This document shows, piece by piece, positions 1 to 6,906 of a stretch of DNA of 7,861 bases. A program made the translations under genes and the position numbers. The DNA is taken from contig JASHRR010000474.1 of assembly GCA_030037185.1 (NCBI GenBank), positions 1-7,861 of the forward strand, in the 5' to 3' direction. The notes beneath the pieces are model-generated. The model had not been told where the DNA came from. It made no database searches and was given only the letters and a program-made list of their open reading frames with translations. Numbering within the stretch: the stretch's first letter is position 1; every line of letters begins with the position of its first letter. This DNA is from Xanthobacteraceae bacterium (lineage in GTDB: Bacteria; Pseudomonadota; Alphaproteobacteria; Rhizobiales; Xanthobacteraceae).

Positions 1-1112
1 ATGGACACGACGTGCTGCCCCTGCTCGCGGGCGTAGCGCAAGGTGGCAAGCGTATCTGCAGTCTCGCCCGATTGCGATACGAACAGAGCGAGGTTGCCCG
101 GGGCGAACGGCACCTCGCGGTAGCGGAACTCCGACGCCACATCGATCTCGACCGGCAGGCGGGCAAAGCGTTCGAACCAATATTTGCCGATCAGCCCGGC
201 ATAATAGGCGGTGCCGCAGGCCGAGATGGAAATGCGGTCGATCGCACGAAAATCAAACGGCAGCGGCTCGGGCAACTCGATCCGGCCCTTGGCGAAGTTG
301 ACGTAGTGGGCGAGCGCATGGCTGACCACCTCGGGCTGCTCGTGGATTTCCTTCGCCATGAAATGGCGGTGATTACCCTTATCAAGCAGGAATGCCGAGG
401 CATCGGAGCGAATCGTCGGCCGCGTCACGGTCCTGCCGGCGGCATCCTGGATGGTGGCGCCGCTGCGCCGCAGGATGACCCAGTCGCCATCCTCAAGGTA
501 GGCGATCGACCCGGTGAACGGCGCCAGCGCGATCGCGTCGGAACCGAGATACATCTCGCCGTCGCCATAGCCGACCGCCAGTGGCGGGCCGCGCCGGGCG
601 CCGATCACGAGATCGTCCTCACCGGCAAACAGAAACGCCAGCGCGAACACCCCCCGCAGACGCGGCAGGGCGGCAGCGACCGCGGCGGCTGGGCTGGCGC
701 CTCTGCTCATCTCGTCGCTGACCAGGTGGGCGACCACCTCGCTGTCGGTTTCCGTGGCAAACTCGGCGCCGTGCTCCTGAAGCTCCCGGCGCAATTCTGC
801 GAAGTTCTCGATGATGCCGTTGTGCACGACCGCAACCCGGTCGGTGGCGTGAGGATGGGCGTTGATTTCGTTGGGCCGCCCATGCGTCGCCCAGCGGGTG
901 TGGCCGATGCCGCTCATGCCTTTCAGGGGATCGCTGGCGAGCCGCCGTTCCAGGTTCTTGAGCTTGCCTTCCGCGCGACGGCGGGTGAGCACACCCTGCT
1001 CCAGCGTGGCGACACCGGCGGAATCATAGCCGCGATATTCAAGACGCTTGAGCGCGTCGATGAGATTGAGCGCGACCGGTTCGGTCCCCAGAATTGCGAT
1101 GATGCCACACAT
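1..1112 (-). CDS. glmS: Glutamine--fructose-6-phosphate aminotransferase (isomerizing), 3' end outside the window
   Basis: This is GlmS, the cytoplasmic enzyme that makes glucosamine-6-phosphate from fructose-6-phosphate and glutamine, the first step toward UDP-GlcNAc. About 370 of the usual ~608 residues are visible and the gene continues past base 1. Read on the minus strand, the protein begins MCGIIAILG, so the nucleophilic Cys2 of the class II glutamine amidotransferase domain is present. Further hallmarks follow: RLEYRGYDSAG, GIGHTRWATHGRP, VVHNGIIENF and a linker containing AKEIHEQPE. From about residue 285 the first SIS (sugar isomerase) domain starts with ISACGTAYYAG and reaches SQSGETADTLATLRYA before the edge. 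The start is fixed by Cys2. An AAAGGG Shine-Dalgarno-like sequence lies at 1124-1129, about 11 bases upstream. It lies downstream of glmU on the same strand, the classic glmU-glmS order, but separated by about 310 bp. No disruption is seen in the visible part. Confidence 0.97.
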   Translation of the reverse strand, partial: MCGIIAILGTEPVALNLIDALKRLEYRGYDSAGVATLEQGVLTRRRAEGKLKNLERRLASDPLKGMSGIGHTRWATHGRPNEINAHPHATDRVAVVHNGIIENFAELRRELQEHGAEFATETDSEVVAHLVSDEMSRGASPAAAVAAALPRLRGVFALAFLFAGEDDLVIGARRGPPLAVGYGDGEMYLGSDAIALAPFTGSIAYLEDGDWVILRRSGATIQDAAGRTVTRPTIRSDASAFLLDKGNHRHFMAKEIHEQPEVVSHALAHYVNFAKGRIELPEPLPFDFRAIDRISISACGTAYYAGLIGKYWFERFARLPVEIDVASEFRYREVPFAPGNLALFVSQSGETADTLATLRYAREQGQHVVS

Positions 1113-1422
1113 GCTTTTGAAAACCCTTTAGGCTAACAATCGTGCCAAACGGCCTTTAACATGACCTGTGTGGATTAACACGAAGCGGAAGGAATTGCCG
1201 CGACGCGAGTTTCACAATTTGCTTCCGTTGCTTACGTCACTTGTACCGTTGCCAGGTTGCCGCAGCGTCAGCCGCGGGGTCCCGCCGCGGCCGCCCCCGG
1301 CCCGGCCACACACAGGCCGGACCCGGCGGGCTCGCCGATCGGTAAACGCCGCGGAATCCGGGACCCGCCGGTCAATGCGGCAATGCCGGCCGCGGTTTCG
1401 CCGCCGACGCGGGCTTTGGCGC
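1113..1422. other. Gap between truncated glmU and glmS, no recognisable gene
   Basis: This 310-base stretch lies where the last third of glmU would be expected to extend. I read all three minus-strand frames and found none of the hexapeptide-repeat pattern of a left-handed beta-helix, and no HLTY or CNYDG motif of the GlmU acetyltransferase site. The part nearest glmU (about 1260-1422) is very GC-rich and gives Arg/Gly/Pro/Ala-rich translations typical of non-coding or scrambled sequence. The part nearest glmS (about 1113-1250) has lower GC and carries the glmS ribosome-binding site. A glmS promoter could lie there, but I found no convincing -35/-10 pair. Confidence 0.6.
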
Positions 1423-2481
1423 TCAAGGATCGAATGTCGCGGAGGCTGGTCGCCTGCGTCGCAGCCTTGCGGGCGGGCCATGGATGTCGGCCTCGAGGTG
1501 GCCGCCCGGTGTGAGCCGCGCGAACGGCCCGACCTCCGCGCCGCGTCCCACCTGGGCGCCTTCGAGGTGAGAGAACGAGCGGATCACGGCGCCGTCCTCC
1601 ACTGTCACGCCGGGTCCGAAAACCACGTAGGGCTCGATCGTGACATCGCGGCCGAGCTTGGTGTCGGCACACAGATAGACCGTCTCGGGCGCCACCATGG
1701 CGACCCCCGCCTGGTGGGCCGCGGCGCGCAGGCGACGCTGCAGCACGGCCTCGGCTTCGGCCAGCTGGGCTTGCGTGTTCACGCCGAGCACCTCATCCGC
1801 GTCCGTTTCGAGAGCCACCGTGCAAAACCCCATGGCGCGCGCGACCGCAACCGCATCGGTCAGATAAAACTCGCGCTTGGCATTGTCATCCTGGATGGTT
1901 GCCAAAATTGCGAGTGCGGCGTTGCCCGCCAAGGCGATCAGGCCGGAATTGCAGAGGCCGATGGCGCGCTCGGCCGCGCTCGCATCTTTCTCCTCCCGGA
2001 TGGCGATGAGCTGACCGGCGGCATCGATGACCAGACGTCCGTAGCCGGTCGGATCGACGGGACGAAACCCGAGCACCGCGACGCCCGCGCCGGCCGCCAG
2101 CGCCCCACGCAGCCGGGCAATCGTTTGCGGCGTGATCAGCGGCGTATCGGCGAAGACGACCACCACATCATCTGCCCCTCGCGCCAGCGCTGCCTTGGCG
2201 GCGAGCACCGCGTGGGCGGTGCCGCGCCGCTCGTGCTGGACGTAGAACGCTGCGCCGGGCGTGAATGCCTTCACGGCCTCCACCACCGCGTCCTGCCCGG
2301 ACCCGACCACCACGGCGATCCCTGCGTCGATCGCGCCGACTGCGCAAAGCACGTGGCCGATCAGGCTGCGTCCTGCGATCGCGTGCAGCGCCTTGGGCCG
2401 CGAGCTGCCCATGCGGGTTCCTTCGCCCGCGGCAAGCACGACGAGGAGGCAAGTTCTGTTGCTCACGCAGTCCGTTGTCAT
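1423..2481 (-). CDS. glmU: C-terminally truncated GlmU: intact uridyltransferase domain, acetyltransferase domain largely missing
   Basis: GlmU is normally a bifunctional cytoplasmic trimer of about 450 residues: a C-terminal domain acetylates glucosamine-1-phosphate and an N-terminal domain uridylylates GlcNAc-1-P to UDP-GlcNAc. This frame has only 352 residues. The pyrophosphorylase domain looks complete: LAAGEGTRM at 16-24 followed by SSRPKAL, then [14 protein letters not shown] with the metal-binding Asp, [22 protein letters not shown] and GVNTQAQL. The beta-helix domain starts normally ([30 protein letters not shown]) but homology stops after His334 at base 1480, followed by an unrelated Arg-rich tail of 18 residues. 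By alignment from memory, His334 matches E. coli His343, so the residues equivalent to Lys351, His363 and Tyr366 are absent. The position of E. coli Arg333 is Thr here (RLTPG for RLRPG). GGGA precedes the ATG. It may be a pseudogene, a uridyltransferase-only enzyme, or a sequencing or assembly error. Confidence 0.9.
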   Translation of the reverse strand: MTTDCVSNRTCLLVVLAAGEGTRMGSSRPKALHAIAGRSLIGHVLCAVGAIDAGIAVVVGSGQDAVVEAVKAFTPGAAFYVQHERRGTAHAVLAAKAALARGADDVVVVFADTPLITPQTIARLRGALAAGAGVAVLGFRPVDPTGYGRLVIDAAGQLIAIREEKDASAAERAIGLCNSGLIALAGNAALAILATIQDDNAKREFYLTDAVAVARAMGFCTVALETDADEVLGVNTQAQLAEAEAVLQRRLRAAAHQAGVAMVAPETVYLCADTKLGRDVTIEPYVVFGPGVTVEDGAVIRSFSHLEGAQVGRGAEVGPFARLTPGGHLEADIHGPPARLRRRRPASATFDP

Positions 2482-2676
2482 TTTCCCGATCTTACTACGC
2501 GAATGGGGGCGGCTTGTGTTCCTGGCGGTCTCATTCGGCGCCGGTCGCCGGGGGCGACGGGTGTTCGTCTCTGCATCAGCCCGACGCGCCTTGACGATGC
2601 TCCGATCCCTTCAGCTGGCCGTTAAGCGAGCAGCCCCCAGGCTGTTGCGCGCCGGTTTGGCAACTTACTTCAGGAC
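2482..2676. other. Spacer between TPR gene and glmU
   Basis: These 195 bases separate two genes read in the same (minus) direction, so the region should hold the end of the TPR transcript and the glmU promoter. It has a short imperfect hairpin at about 2628-2647 (CAGCC paired with GGCTG), without a following T-run in the minus direction, so it is not a standard intrinsic terminator. No clear sigma-70 type promoter or coding frame with family similarity was seen. Confidence 0.45.
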
Positions 2677-3597
2677 TCACCGCTTTGAAACGGCCGCCGG
2701 AGGGACGCCCCCATCGGCCGCGGCCCCGAGCTGTTTCAGCACCTTGGCGATCTGGCTGCGGCTCGGCTCATCAAGGCGCAGCGTGAGGGCCGTGCGGTAG
2801 TCCGCAATGGCCCGGTCATATTGTCCGGCAAATCTGAGCGCGTAGGCGCGGCCGACAAACGCTGCCGCCACATTTGGATCGAGCCGGATCGCTTCGTCGA
2901 AGTCCTCTACCGCACGATCGTAGCGCTGCCTTTTCGTATTAAGGAAACCGCGATTGCGGAACGCGACGGCATTGTTCGGTTCGAGGCGCAGGCCCTCGTC
3001 GTAGTCCGCGATGGCGCGATCCTCATACACCCCATCGGCCAGATAGGCGTCGAAGTCCCACTGCGCCTTGTCCCGGTAGGCATCGGCTCGCGCGAAGAAC
3101 GCCGCGGCGAGGCGGGGATTGAGGCCGATCGCTTTGTCGCAGTCCTCAATCGCAAGATCGACCCGCCCCTTGATCCGCCGCGCAGTGGCCCGATTAGCCA
3201 GGGCGAGCGCGTAGGCGGGATTGAGCCGGATCGCCTCGTCGTAGTCTTCGATCGCGCGATCGATCTGACCTTTGCGCTGGTAGGCAAGGCCGCGGTTGTT
3301 GAATCCGATCGCGTATTTGGGATCGAGCCGGATCGCTTCATTGTAGTCGTCGATGGCGCGATCGTAATTTCGCTGGCTCAGATGAACGTTGCCTCGACTA
3401 TTGAAGGCGGCGACACGTGTTTGCGAGGTCTGCCCGCCGGACTCGATGAGCAGGGTACAGCTCTCGAGCTTCTGCTCGGGCGTCACCCCCACGCTGGCGA
3501 AACATCGGCGCCGTTCATCCGACTGCTGGGCGCAGACCGCGGCCGGCAGCACGATCGTGATAACCGCTGTCAGCGCAACCGCCGCAGTCAAGCGCAT
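2677..3597 (-). CDS. Exported tetratricopeptide-repeat (TPR) protein
   Basis: A 306-residue exported protein made almost entirely of TPRs, helical pairs that usually serve as protein-protein docking surfaces; the partner cannot be told from the sequence. Residues 1-23 form a signal peptide (MRLTAAV, hydrophobic core, VCA before QQ). A Cys pair follows (Cys32 and Cys47), a pattern I associate with secreted TPR proteins of Bradyrhizobium-like bacteria. Six repeats follow, near 63-96, 97-130, 131-164, 165-210, 211-244 and 245-278, most carrying the DRAI-x-DY-x-EAIRL-x-P signature. The fourth is 46 residues long instead of 34 because of a 12-residue insertion rich in Asp, Tyr and Ala. The start at 3597 is chosen because it opens a clean signal peptide and has GAGGG six bases upstream; the frame stays open to 3921 but that extension runs through the divergent promoter and into the opposite gene. 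It is transcribed divergently from the hydrolase gene. Function unknown. Confidence 0.88.
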   Translation of the reverse strand: MRLTAAVALTAVITIVLPAAVCAQQSDERRRCFASVGVTPEQKLESCTLLIESGGQTSQTRVAAFNSRGNVHLSQRNYDRAIDDYNEAIRLDPKYAIGFNNRGLAYQRKGQIDRAIEDYDEAIRLNPAYALALANRATARRIKGRVDLAIEDCDKAIGLNPRLAAAFFARADAYRDKAQWDFDAYLADGVYEDRAIADYDEGLRLEPNNAVAFRNRGFLNTKRQRYDRAVEDFDEAIRLDPNVAAAFVGRAYALRFAGQYDRAIADYRTALTLRLDEPSRSQIAKVLKQLGAAADGGVPPAAVSKR

Positions 3598-3685
3598 GCG
3601 ACGCCCTCGTGGCTTGCGGCCTGTTAAAAAATGGTAAACTGCCGCCAATATACCTAAAATTCTATAGTGTGCCGAGCCTGTTGTC
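3598..3685. promoter_or_regulatory. Divergent promoter region between TPR gene and hydrolase gene
   Basis: This short stretch between two divergent genes is markedly richer in A and T than its surroundings, especially 3624-3668, which contains an A-run, a TATATT on the minus strand and a TATAGT at 3663-3668 on the plus strand. TATAGT could be a -10 element for the hydrolase gene, but no good -35 box lies 16-18 bases before it. Promoters for both directions are inferred from position and composition. The bases nearest 3598 contain the GAGGG ribosome-binding site of the TPR gene. Confidence 0.45.
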
Positions 3686-4849
3686 ATGGCGATATCGAAA
3701 GACCGCCCCTGCCCTGCCGTCCCCTGCCCGCGAGGGAGAGCGCGGGGGAGGCCCGGCGTCACGACGAAATTCGGTTCGCTGACCATGGCGCTCGCCGCCG
3801 CCTGGGCCGCGACTGGCGCCGGCGCCGAAATCATCAGCAAAGAGGACATGTTGCGCGGCATCACGACAACCCGCGACCGGTGTGCCGCAACCGATGAGAC
3901 GCTGTGGCTAAGCGTCGACAAGCAGGACTTTTGCGTCCGCTATTATCTCTCCACTGCCGGCGGCGAGGGGACGCGCCCAGTGGTTTTTCTTGCGGGCGAT
4001 CATTTCGGGACGGTAAGAAACTGGCAGTGGGTGCCGGTCTTCAAGGACAAAAATGCCGGCATTACGTTTGATCCAACCAATCCGGGGTCGCAGGGCGACG
4101 TCAACACCGATGATCTCGTAAAGACCGCAGACGCGTTTTCCAAGCTCGCCAAGACCACCGCGATCTACCTCGCGCGAATGGGTGTCGATGGCACGTCCGG
4201 CAATCATGTATTCCGCAAAACCCTGCTTGAGCTGCATCTGATGAGCGCGGCCCTTGACGCCATCAAGCAACGTCACGGATTCGACGGGTTTCATCTCGCC
4301 GGTCAATCGGGCGGGTCGACGCTGGTGGCCGGTCTCGCCGGAGTCCGCCATGACATCGCCTGCGCGGTATCGGGTTCGGGGCGCTTGGGGATCAGCGGCG
4401 GCGGCAGTTCGAAAGAGCCCGCACGAACCCTTCTCGACCCTCTCGCGTTCATTCCATCGATCGCCGGGAATCGGTCCGTGCATTTCTTCATGGTAACCGA
4501 TCCGGCCGATCGGACCGTTCCGGCCCGCCAGCAGACCCCATTCGCTGAAAAAATGCGCCGGGCCGGCCGCAGCATCCCGCAGTATTTCGTCACCGCGACC
4601 GACGACTTCCACCACGGCGTCGTCAGCTACACCCAGCTGGTGACAGCCGGATGCGCGCTCGGCAAGTCTGACGCCCAGATCGCGACGGCGGTTGGCACCT
4701 TGGTCAAGCGAAGTGCCGCCTATGACGAGCAAAGACGCAAGGAAATCGCCTTGTTCGGCAAGGATGGGACCGCGCGTGTGCCCCCATCGGCCGAGCCTCG
4801 CGCCGCGCCGTCGGGTAGCCCGGCCCGCACCGGCGGCAAGCGGGCGTAA
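3686..4849 (+). CDS. Exported alpha/beta-hydrolase (serine esterase/peptidase-like), start uncertain
   Basis: A predicted secreted alpha/beta-hydrolase of up to 387 residues. The nucleophile elbow is GQSGGS with Ser208, preceded by the strand FDGFHLA. The likely acid is Asp275 in DPADRTVP, and the likely catalytic His is 309 or 310 in DDFHHG, in the expected order and spacing. The substrate cannot be told. Numbering is from the ATG at 3686, but residues 10-25 translate a GC-rich palindrome (3721-3751) as Pro/Arg/Gly-rich sequence and there is no good ribosome-binding site, so that start is doubtful. The signal peptide appears to be residues 28-47 (KFGSLTMALAAAW to GAGA) with the mature enzyme starting near Glu48. 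ATG at 3785 is the only other ATG before this cleavage point, but it would leave a signal without positive charge. The mature part has four Cys (66, 83, 226, 323), possible disulfides. The last ~25 residues are a Pro/Ala/Arg-rich tail. Its stop directly abuts the next gene. Confidence 0.85.
   Translation: MAISKDRPCPAVPCPRGRARGRPGVTTKFGSLTMALAAAWAATGAGAEIISKEDMLRGITTTRDRCAATDETLWLSVDKQDFCVRYYLSTAGGEGTRPVVFLAGDHFGTVRNWQWVPVFKDKNAGITFDPTNPGSQGDVNTDDLVKTADAFSKLAKTTAIYLARMGVDGTSGNHVFRKTLLELHLMSAALDAIKQRHGFDGFHLAGQSGGSTLVAGLAGVRHDIACAVSGSGRLGISGGGSSKEPARTLLDPLAFIPSIAGNRSVHFFMVTDPADRTVPARQQTPFAEKMRRAGRSIPQYFVTATDDFHHGVVSYTQLVTAGCALGKSDAQIATAVGTLVKRSAAYDEQRRKEIALFGKDGTARVPPSAEPRAAPSGSPARTGGKRA
3721..3751. 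repeat. GC-rich imperfect palindrome at the 5' end of the hydrolase frame
   Basis: The left arm CCTGCCCGCG (3723-3732) and right arm CGCGGGGGAGG (3741-3751) can pair with one mismatch or bulge around an 8-base loop. It resembles the CCTCCCC...GGGGAGG palindromes often found between genes in alphaproteobacteria, and a related element lies at 6907-6927. It falls inside the longest possible hydrolase frame, which suggests the real start is downstream or that the element inserted into the 5' end. Confidence 0.5.
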
Positions 4850-5260
4850 ATGTCCGAAAGCCTGCCCGACGATCCGCGCCCGCAGCGCCGGCTGTTCCGC
4901 CCCTCGGCGGCGGCGCTCAATTGGGTGATCACGGTCGGCTTGTTGTCGCTCGGCTGCGCGATCTATCTGCGTTATCTGGTAATCGAGCAGACGCAGATTG
5001 GGCTCGCCTGTGATGCCGGGCTCAAGACTTTTCAATGCCTGAGCCGCACCGTGGTGTCGGCCTTGTTCGAAAACGAGGTTTTCGGCTGGATCGGCCTTGG
5101 CGCCGCGGCGTTAACCGTGATGCGACCGGTCCTGCCGTTGTTCACGATCGGCCTTGCGGCAAGCGCATTCGGCATCGTGCTTCACAATGGCGGTCTGTCC
5201 GGATTGGCGGTTGCGCTGCTCATTATGTCTTTCGCGCGTCCCGTAGCCGATCAATGGTGA
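4850..5260 (+). CDS. Small four-helix membrane protein with a loop Cys pair, function unknown
   Basis: A 136-residue integral membrane protein that I cannot assign to a named family. After a basic, Pro-rich cytoplasmic N-terminus (residues 1-20), hydrophobic segments lie near 23-45, 77-91, 94-112 and 115-130. Between the first two is a loop with Cys54 and Cys63, followed by an FG-W-IG motif at 78-82; Cys36 lies in the first helix. This helix, Cys-X8-Cys loop, FG-containing second helix arrangement recalls the first half of VKOR-type quinone-linked thiol oxidoreductases, but the CXXC expected in a later helix is missing, so any redox role is only a guess. The ATG follows the hydrolase stop with no gap (TAAATG), implying one transcript and probable translational coupling. 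The 3' end overlaps the convergent GH17 gene by 38 bp. Length, hydrophobic pattern and tight linkage support a real gene. Confidence 0.82.
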   Translation: MSESLPDDPRPQRRLFRPSAAALNWVITVGLLSLGCAIYLRYLVIEQTQIGLACDAGLKTFQCLSRTVVSALFENEVFGWIGLGAAALTVMRPVLPLFTIGLAASAFGIVLHNGGLSGLAVALLIMSFARPVADQW

Positions 5261-6830
5261 CAGCAAGCACGGTCAGGACCGCCCCGAACCACAACGCTTG
5301 CCAGTTGGCGAAGCCCTCGTTGAAGACGATATAGACGGCGGACCCAGCGAGGGCGATCGCCCCAATAGTTTCGGCCTGGCCACGGGGTCCGGCGCGGCGC
5401 GGGCCGAGCGCCATTGCGATCGCAAAGGGAACGGCGGCGGCCGAAAGCTGGGCGTCGGCGAAATCGCGGTAGCGCGGATCGAATACCAAGCCGAGCGCAG
5501 CCTGAATCGCCAGGCCCGTGGTGGCGATCAACACAAGGCCGCTGACCCGGGCGATCGCGGCTGGCGGGCGCTCGCCAGCCCCCGCCAGCACGGCTGCAAA
5601 TGTCGGGACCGCCTCGTTCGCGGCGACCGTCAGGGAGGCGACGACCGGCGCCGTGAACGCCGCCGCCGCCATGGCCACGCCGCGTATCCAGCCGCCTGCC
5701 CCGAAGCTTTCGATGATGACATCTTCCAAGGCCGATGGCGCCATGACGCCGGCCACGAGCCCGATCGCCGCGATGCCCGCCAGCACGCCGGCGGGCGCCT
5801 TGGCGATCAGCCGCCCGCCGCCGGCGTGGATTGCCGCCGCGAACACGGCGGCCGATAACCCCAAGCCCAAGGCCAATTGCCACCCCCACCAGGGATGATC
5901 GGAGACCGGCTCCCCCCACGCGAATTTCGGCTCCCGCACATCGCTGCCAAACAGGCCCCAGTAGCCTCCGACCGTCCCTTCAAGGTAGCGCTTCCACGGC
6001 TGGTCGAAGGCTTCGATCACGTTCACACGATAGTTCTTCACCCGCGCCCGCGCCATCACCTCCTCCAGGACACGGGCCTGGTTGGCCCGCGACGGCAAGG
6101 CGCCCTCGCGCATCCGCCCGGCGCTCGGCCATCCTACCTCCCCGATCAGGATTTCCTTGCCCGCAAAGGTCGCCGCGACACGGCTGCGGATCTCGTCTAC
6201 ATGGGCGGCCGCGAGATCAGCCGCGATCGGCAAATCCTCCCAATAAGGCAGAATATGGATGGTGATGAAATCGACCGCTGCAGCAAGTTCGCGGTTGCGC
6301 AACCAAAATTCCCACACATCCGCATAGGTCACCGGCAACCCGGTCGCGGCTTTAACTTCGCGCAGCGCGGCGGCAATGTCCTCGGCCGCCAGTTCCCCGC
6401 GCAGCAGCACCTCGTTGCCGACCACGATGGCGCTGATCGCATCCGGATAGCGCTTGGCAAGCGCTATTGCGGTGTCGATCTGGATGCGGTTCTTCTGCCG
6501 GTCACGGCCCAGCCAAAGCCCCTGGAGCACTTTGATGCCGAGGCGCTGCGCGATCGCCGGCACCTGGTCGAGCCCATTGTCGGTCGCGTAGGTGCGCACG
6601 CAATCGGTCAGGCGGGCGAGCTTTGACAGGTCCTGCTCGATCTGGGCGGCCTCGGCATGGGTCGCCGGGTCGAGGGGAGTCTCATCGCCACGAAATGGCG
6701 TATAGGACATGCATTGAATACGGCCTGGATCGGCCGCGACCGCCGGCACGGCGAGCGGCCGGCCGAGCCACCACCATGCCGCCGCGACGGCAGCGGCGGT
6801 AAGTAGGAACAAGGCGATGAGCTTTCGCAT
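5223..6830 (-). CDS. Membrane-bound GH17 beta-glucan enzyme (NdvC-like, beta-(1,6)-glucan synthase/transglycosylase type)
   Basis: A 535-residue envelope protein. Residues 4-22 form an uncleaved signal or anchor helix. Residues ~36-310 are a glycoside hydrolase family 17 domain, the retaining fold of beta-1,3-glucanases and glucan-branching transglucosylases. It starts IQCMSYTPFRGDE; the acid/base is Glu140 in VVGNEVLLR and the nucleophile Glu231 in IGEVGWPSAGR, both intact. EAFDQPWKR and the aromatic VGGYWGLFG lie near its end. From ~312 to 528 are about six or seven hydrophobic helices, so the catalytic domain probably faces the periplasm on a membrane base. From memory, Bradyrhizobium NdvC, which builds the beta-(1,6) part of cyclic beta-(1,3),(1,6)-glucan, has this size and plan, so remodelling of a periplasmic glucan is the best inference; the synthase NdvB is not in the window. 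The start at 6830 opens the anchor helix, with GGAA nine bases upstream. Cys40 and Cys77 could form a disulfide. Confidence 0.93.
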   Translation of the reverse strand: MRKLIALFLLTAAAVAAAWWWLGRPLAVPAVAADPGRIQCMSYTPFRGDETPLDPATHAEAAQIEQDLSKLARLTDCVRTYATDNGLDQVPAIAQRLGIKVLQGLWLGRDRQKNRIQIDTAIALAKRYPDAISAIVVGNEVLLRGELAAEDIAAALREVKAATGLPVTYADVWEFWLRNRELAAAVDFITIHILPYWEDLPIAADLAAAHVDEIRSRVAATFAGKEILIGEVGWPSAGRMREGALPSRANQARVLEEVMARARVKNYRVNVIEAFDQPWKRYLEGTVGGYWGLFGSDVREPKFAWGEPVSDHPWWGWQLALGLGLSAAVFAAAIHAGGGRLIAKAPAGVLAGIAAIGLVAGVMAPSALEDVIIESFGAGGWIRGVAMAAAAFTAPVVASLTVAANEAVPTFAAVLAGAGERPPAAIARVSGLVLIATTGLAIQAALGLVFDPRYRDFADAQLSAAAVPFAIAMALGPRRAGPRGQAETIGAIALAGSAVYIVFNEGFANWQALWFGAVLTVLAVTIDRLRDARKT

Positions 6831-6906
6831 GAAGATTCCGTGTCACGCGTGCGGCGTTTCCCTCATTCGGGCGCGCTCGCCGGTCTGCTCCCCTAACCTT
6901 CCCTAC

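Noticed and set aside
12..1136. Long plus-strand open frame (374 codons) opposite glmS
   Set aside because: It is the antisense shadow of an unmistakable glmS; its translation has no family features and its length is explained by high GC content.
1268..1672. Alternative minus-strand frame past the glmU breakpoint, considered as a frameshifted GlmU C-terminus
   Set aside because: After the breakpoint it gives sequence such as [17 protein letters not shown] and then Ala/Gly/Pro-rich residues, with no hexapeptide repeats or acetyltransferase motifs, so a single frameshift does not restore GlmU.
1168..2625. Long plus-strand open frame (485 codons) covering glmU and its flanks
   Set aside because: The minus-strand frame shows clear GlmU motifs throughout. 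The plus-strand translation is Arg/Gly/Ala/His-rich with no recognisable domain, typical of GC-rich antisense.
2628..2647. Hairpin CAGCC/GGCTG downstream of the TPR gene as an intrinsic terminator
   Set aside because: The stem is short and no T-run follows in the direction of transcription.
3598..3921. 108-codon N-terminal extension of the TPR protein
   Set aside because: It would run through the AT-rich divergent promoter region and into the hydrolase gene, and would bury the signal peptide. The internal ATG at 3597 has a good ribosome-binding site.
3908..5035. Long minus-strand open frame (375 codons) opposite the hydrolase and membrane-protein genes
   Set aside because: The plus strand carries a catalytic Ser-Asp-His set and membrane helices; the minus-strand translation shows nothing recognisable.
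5877..6626. Plus-strand open frame of 249 codons opposite the GH17 domain
   Set aside because: The minus strand has both GH17 catalytic motifs, so this is an antisense shadow.
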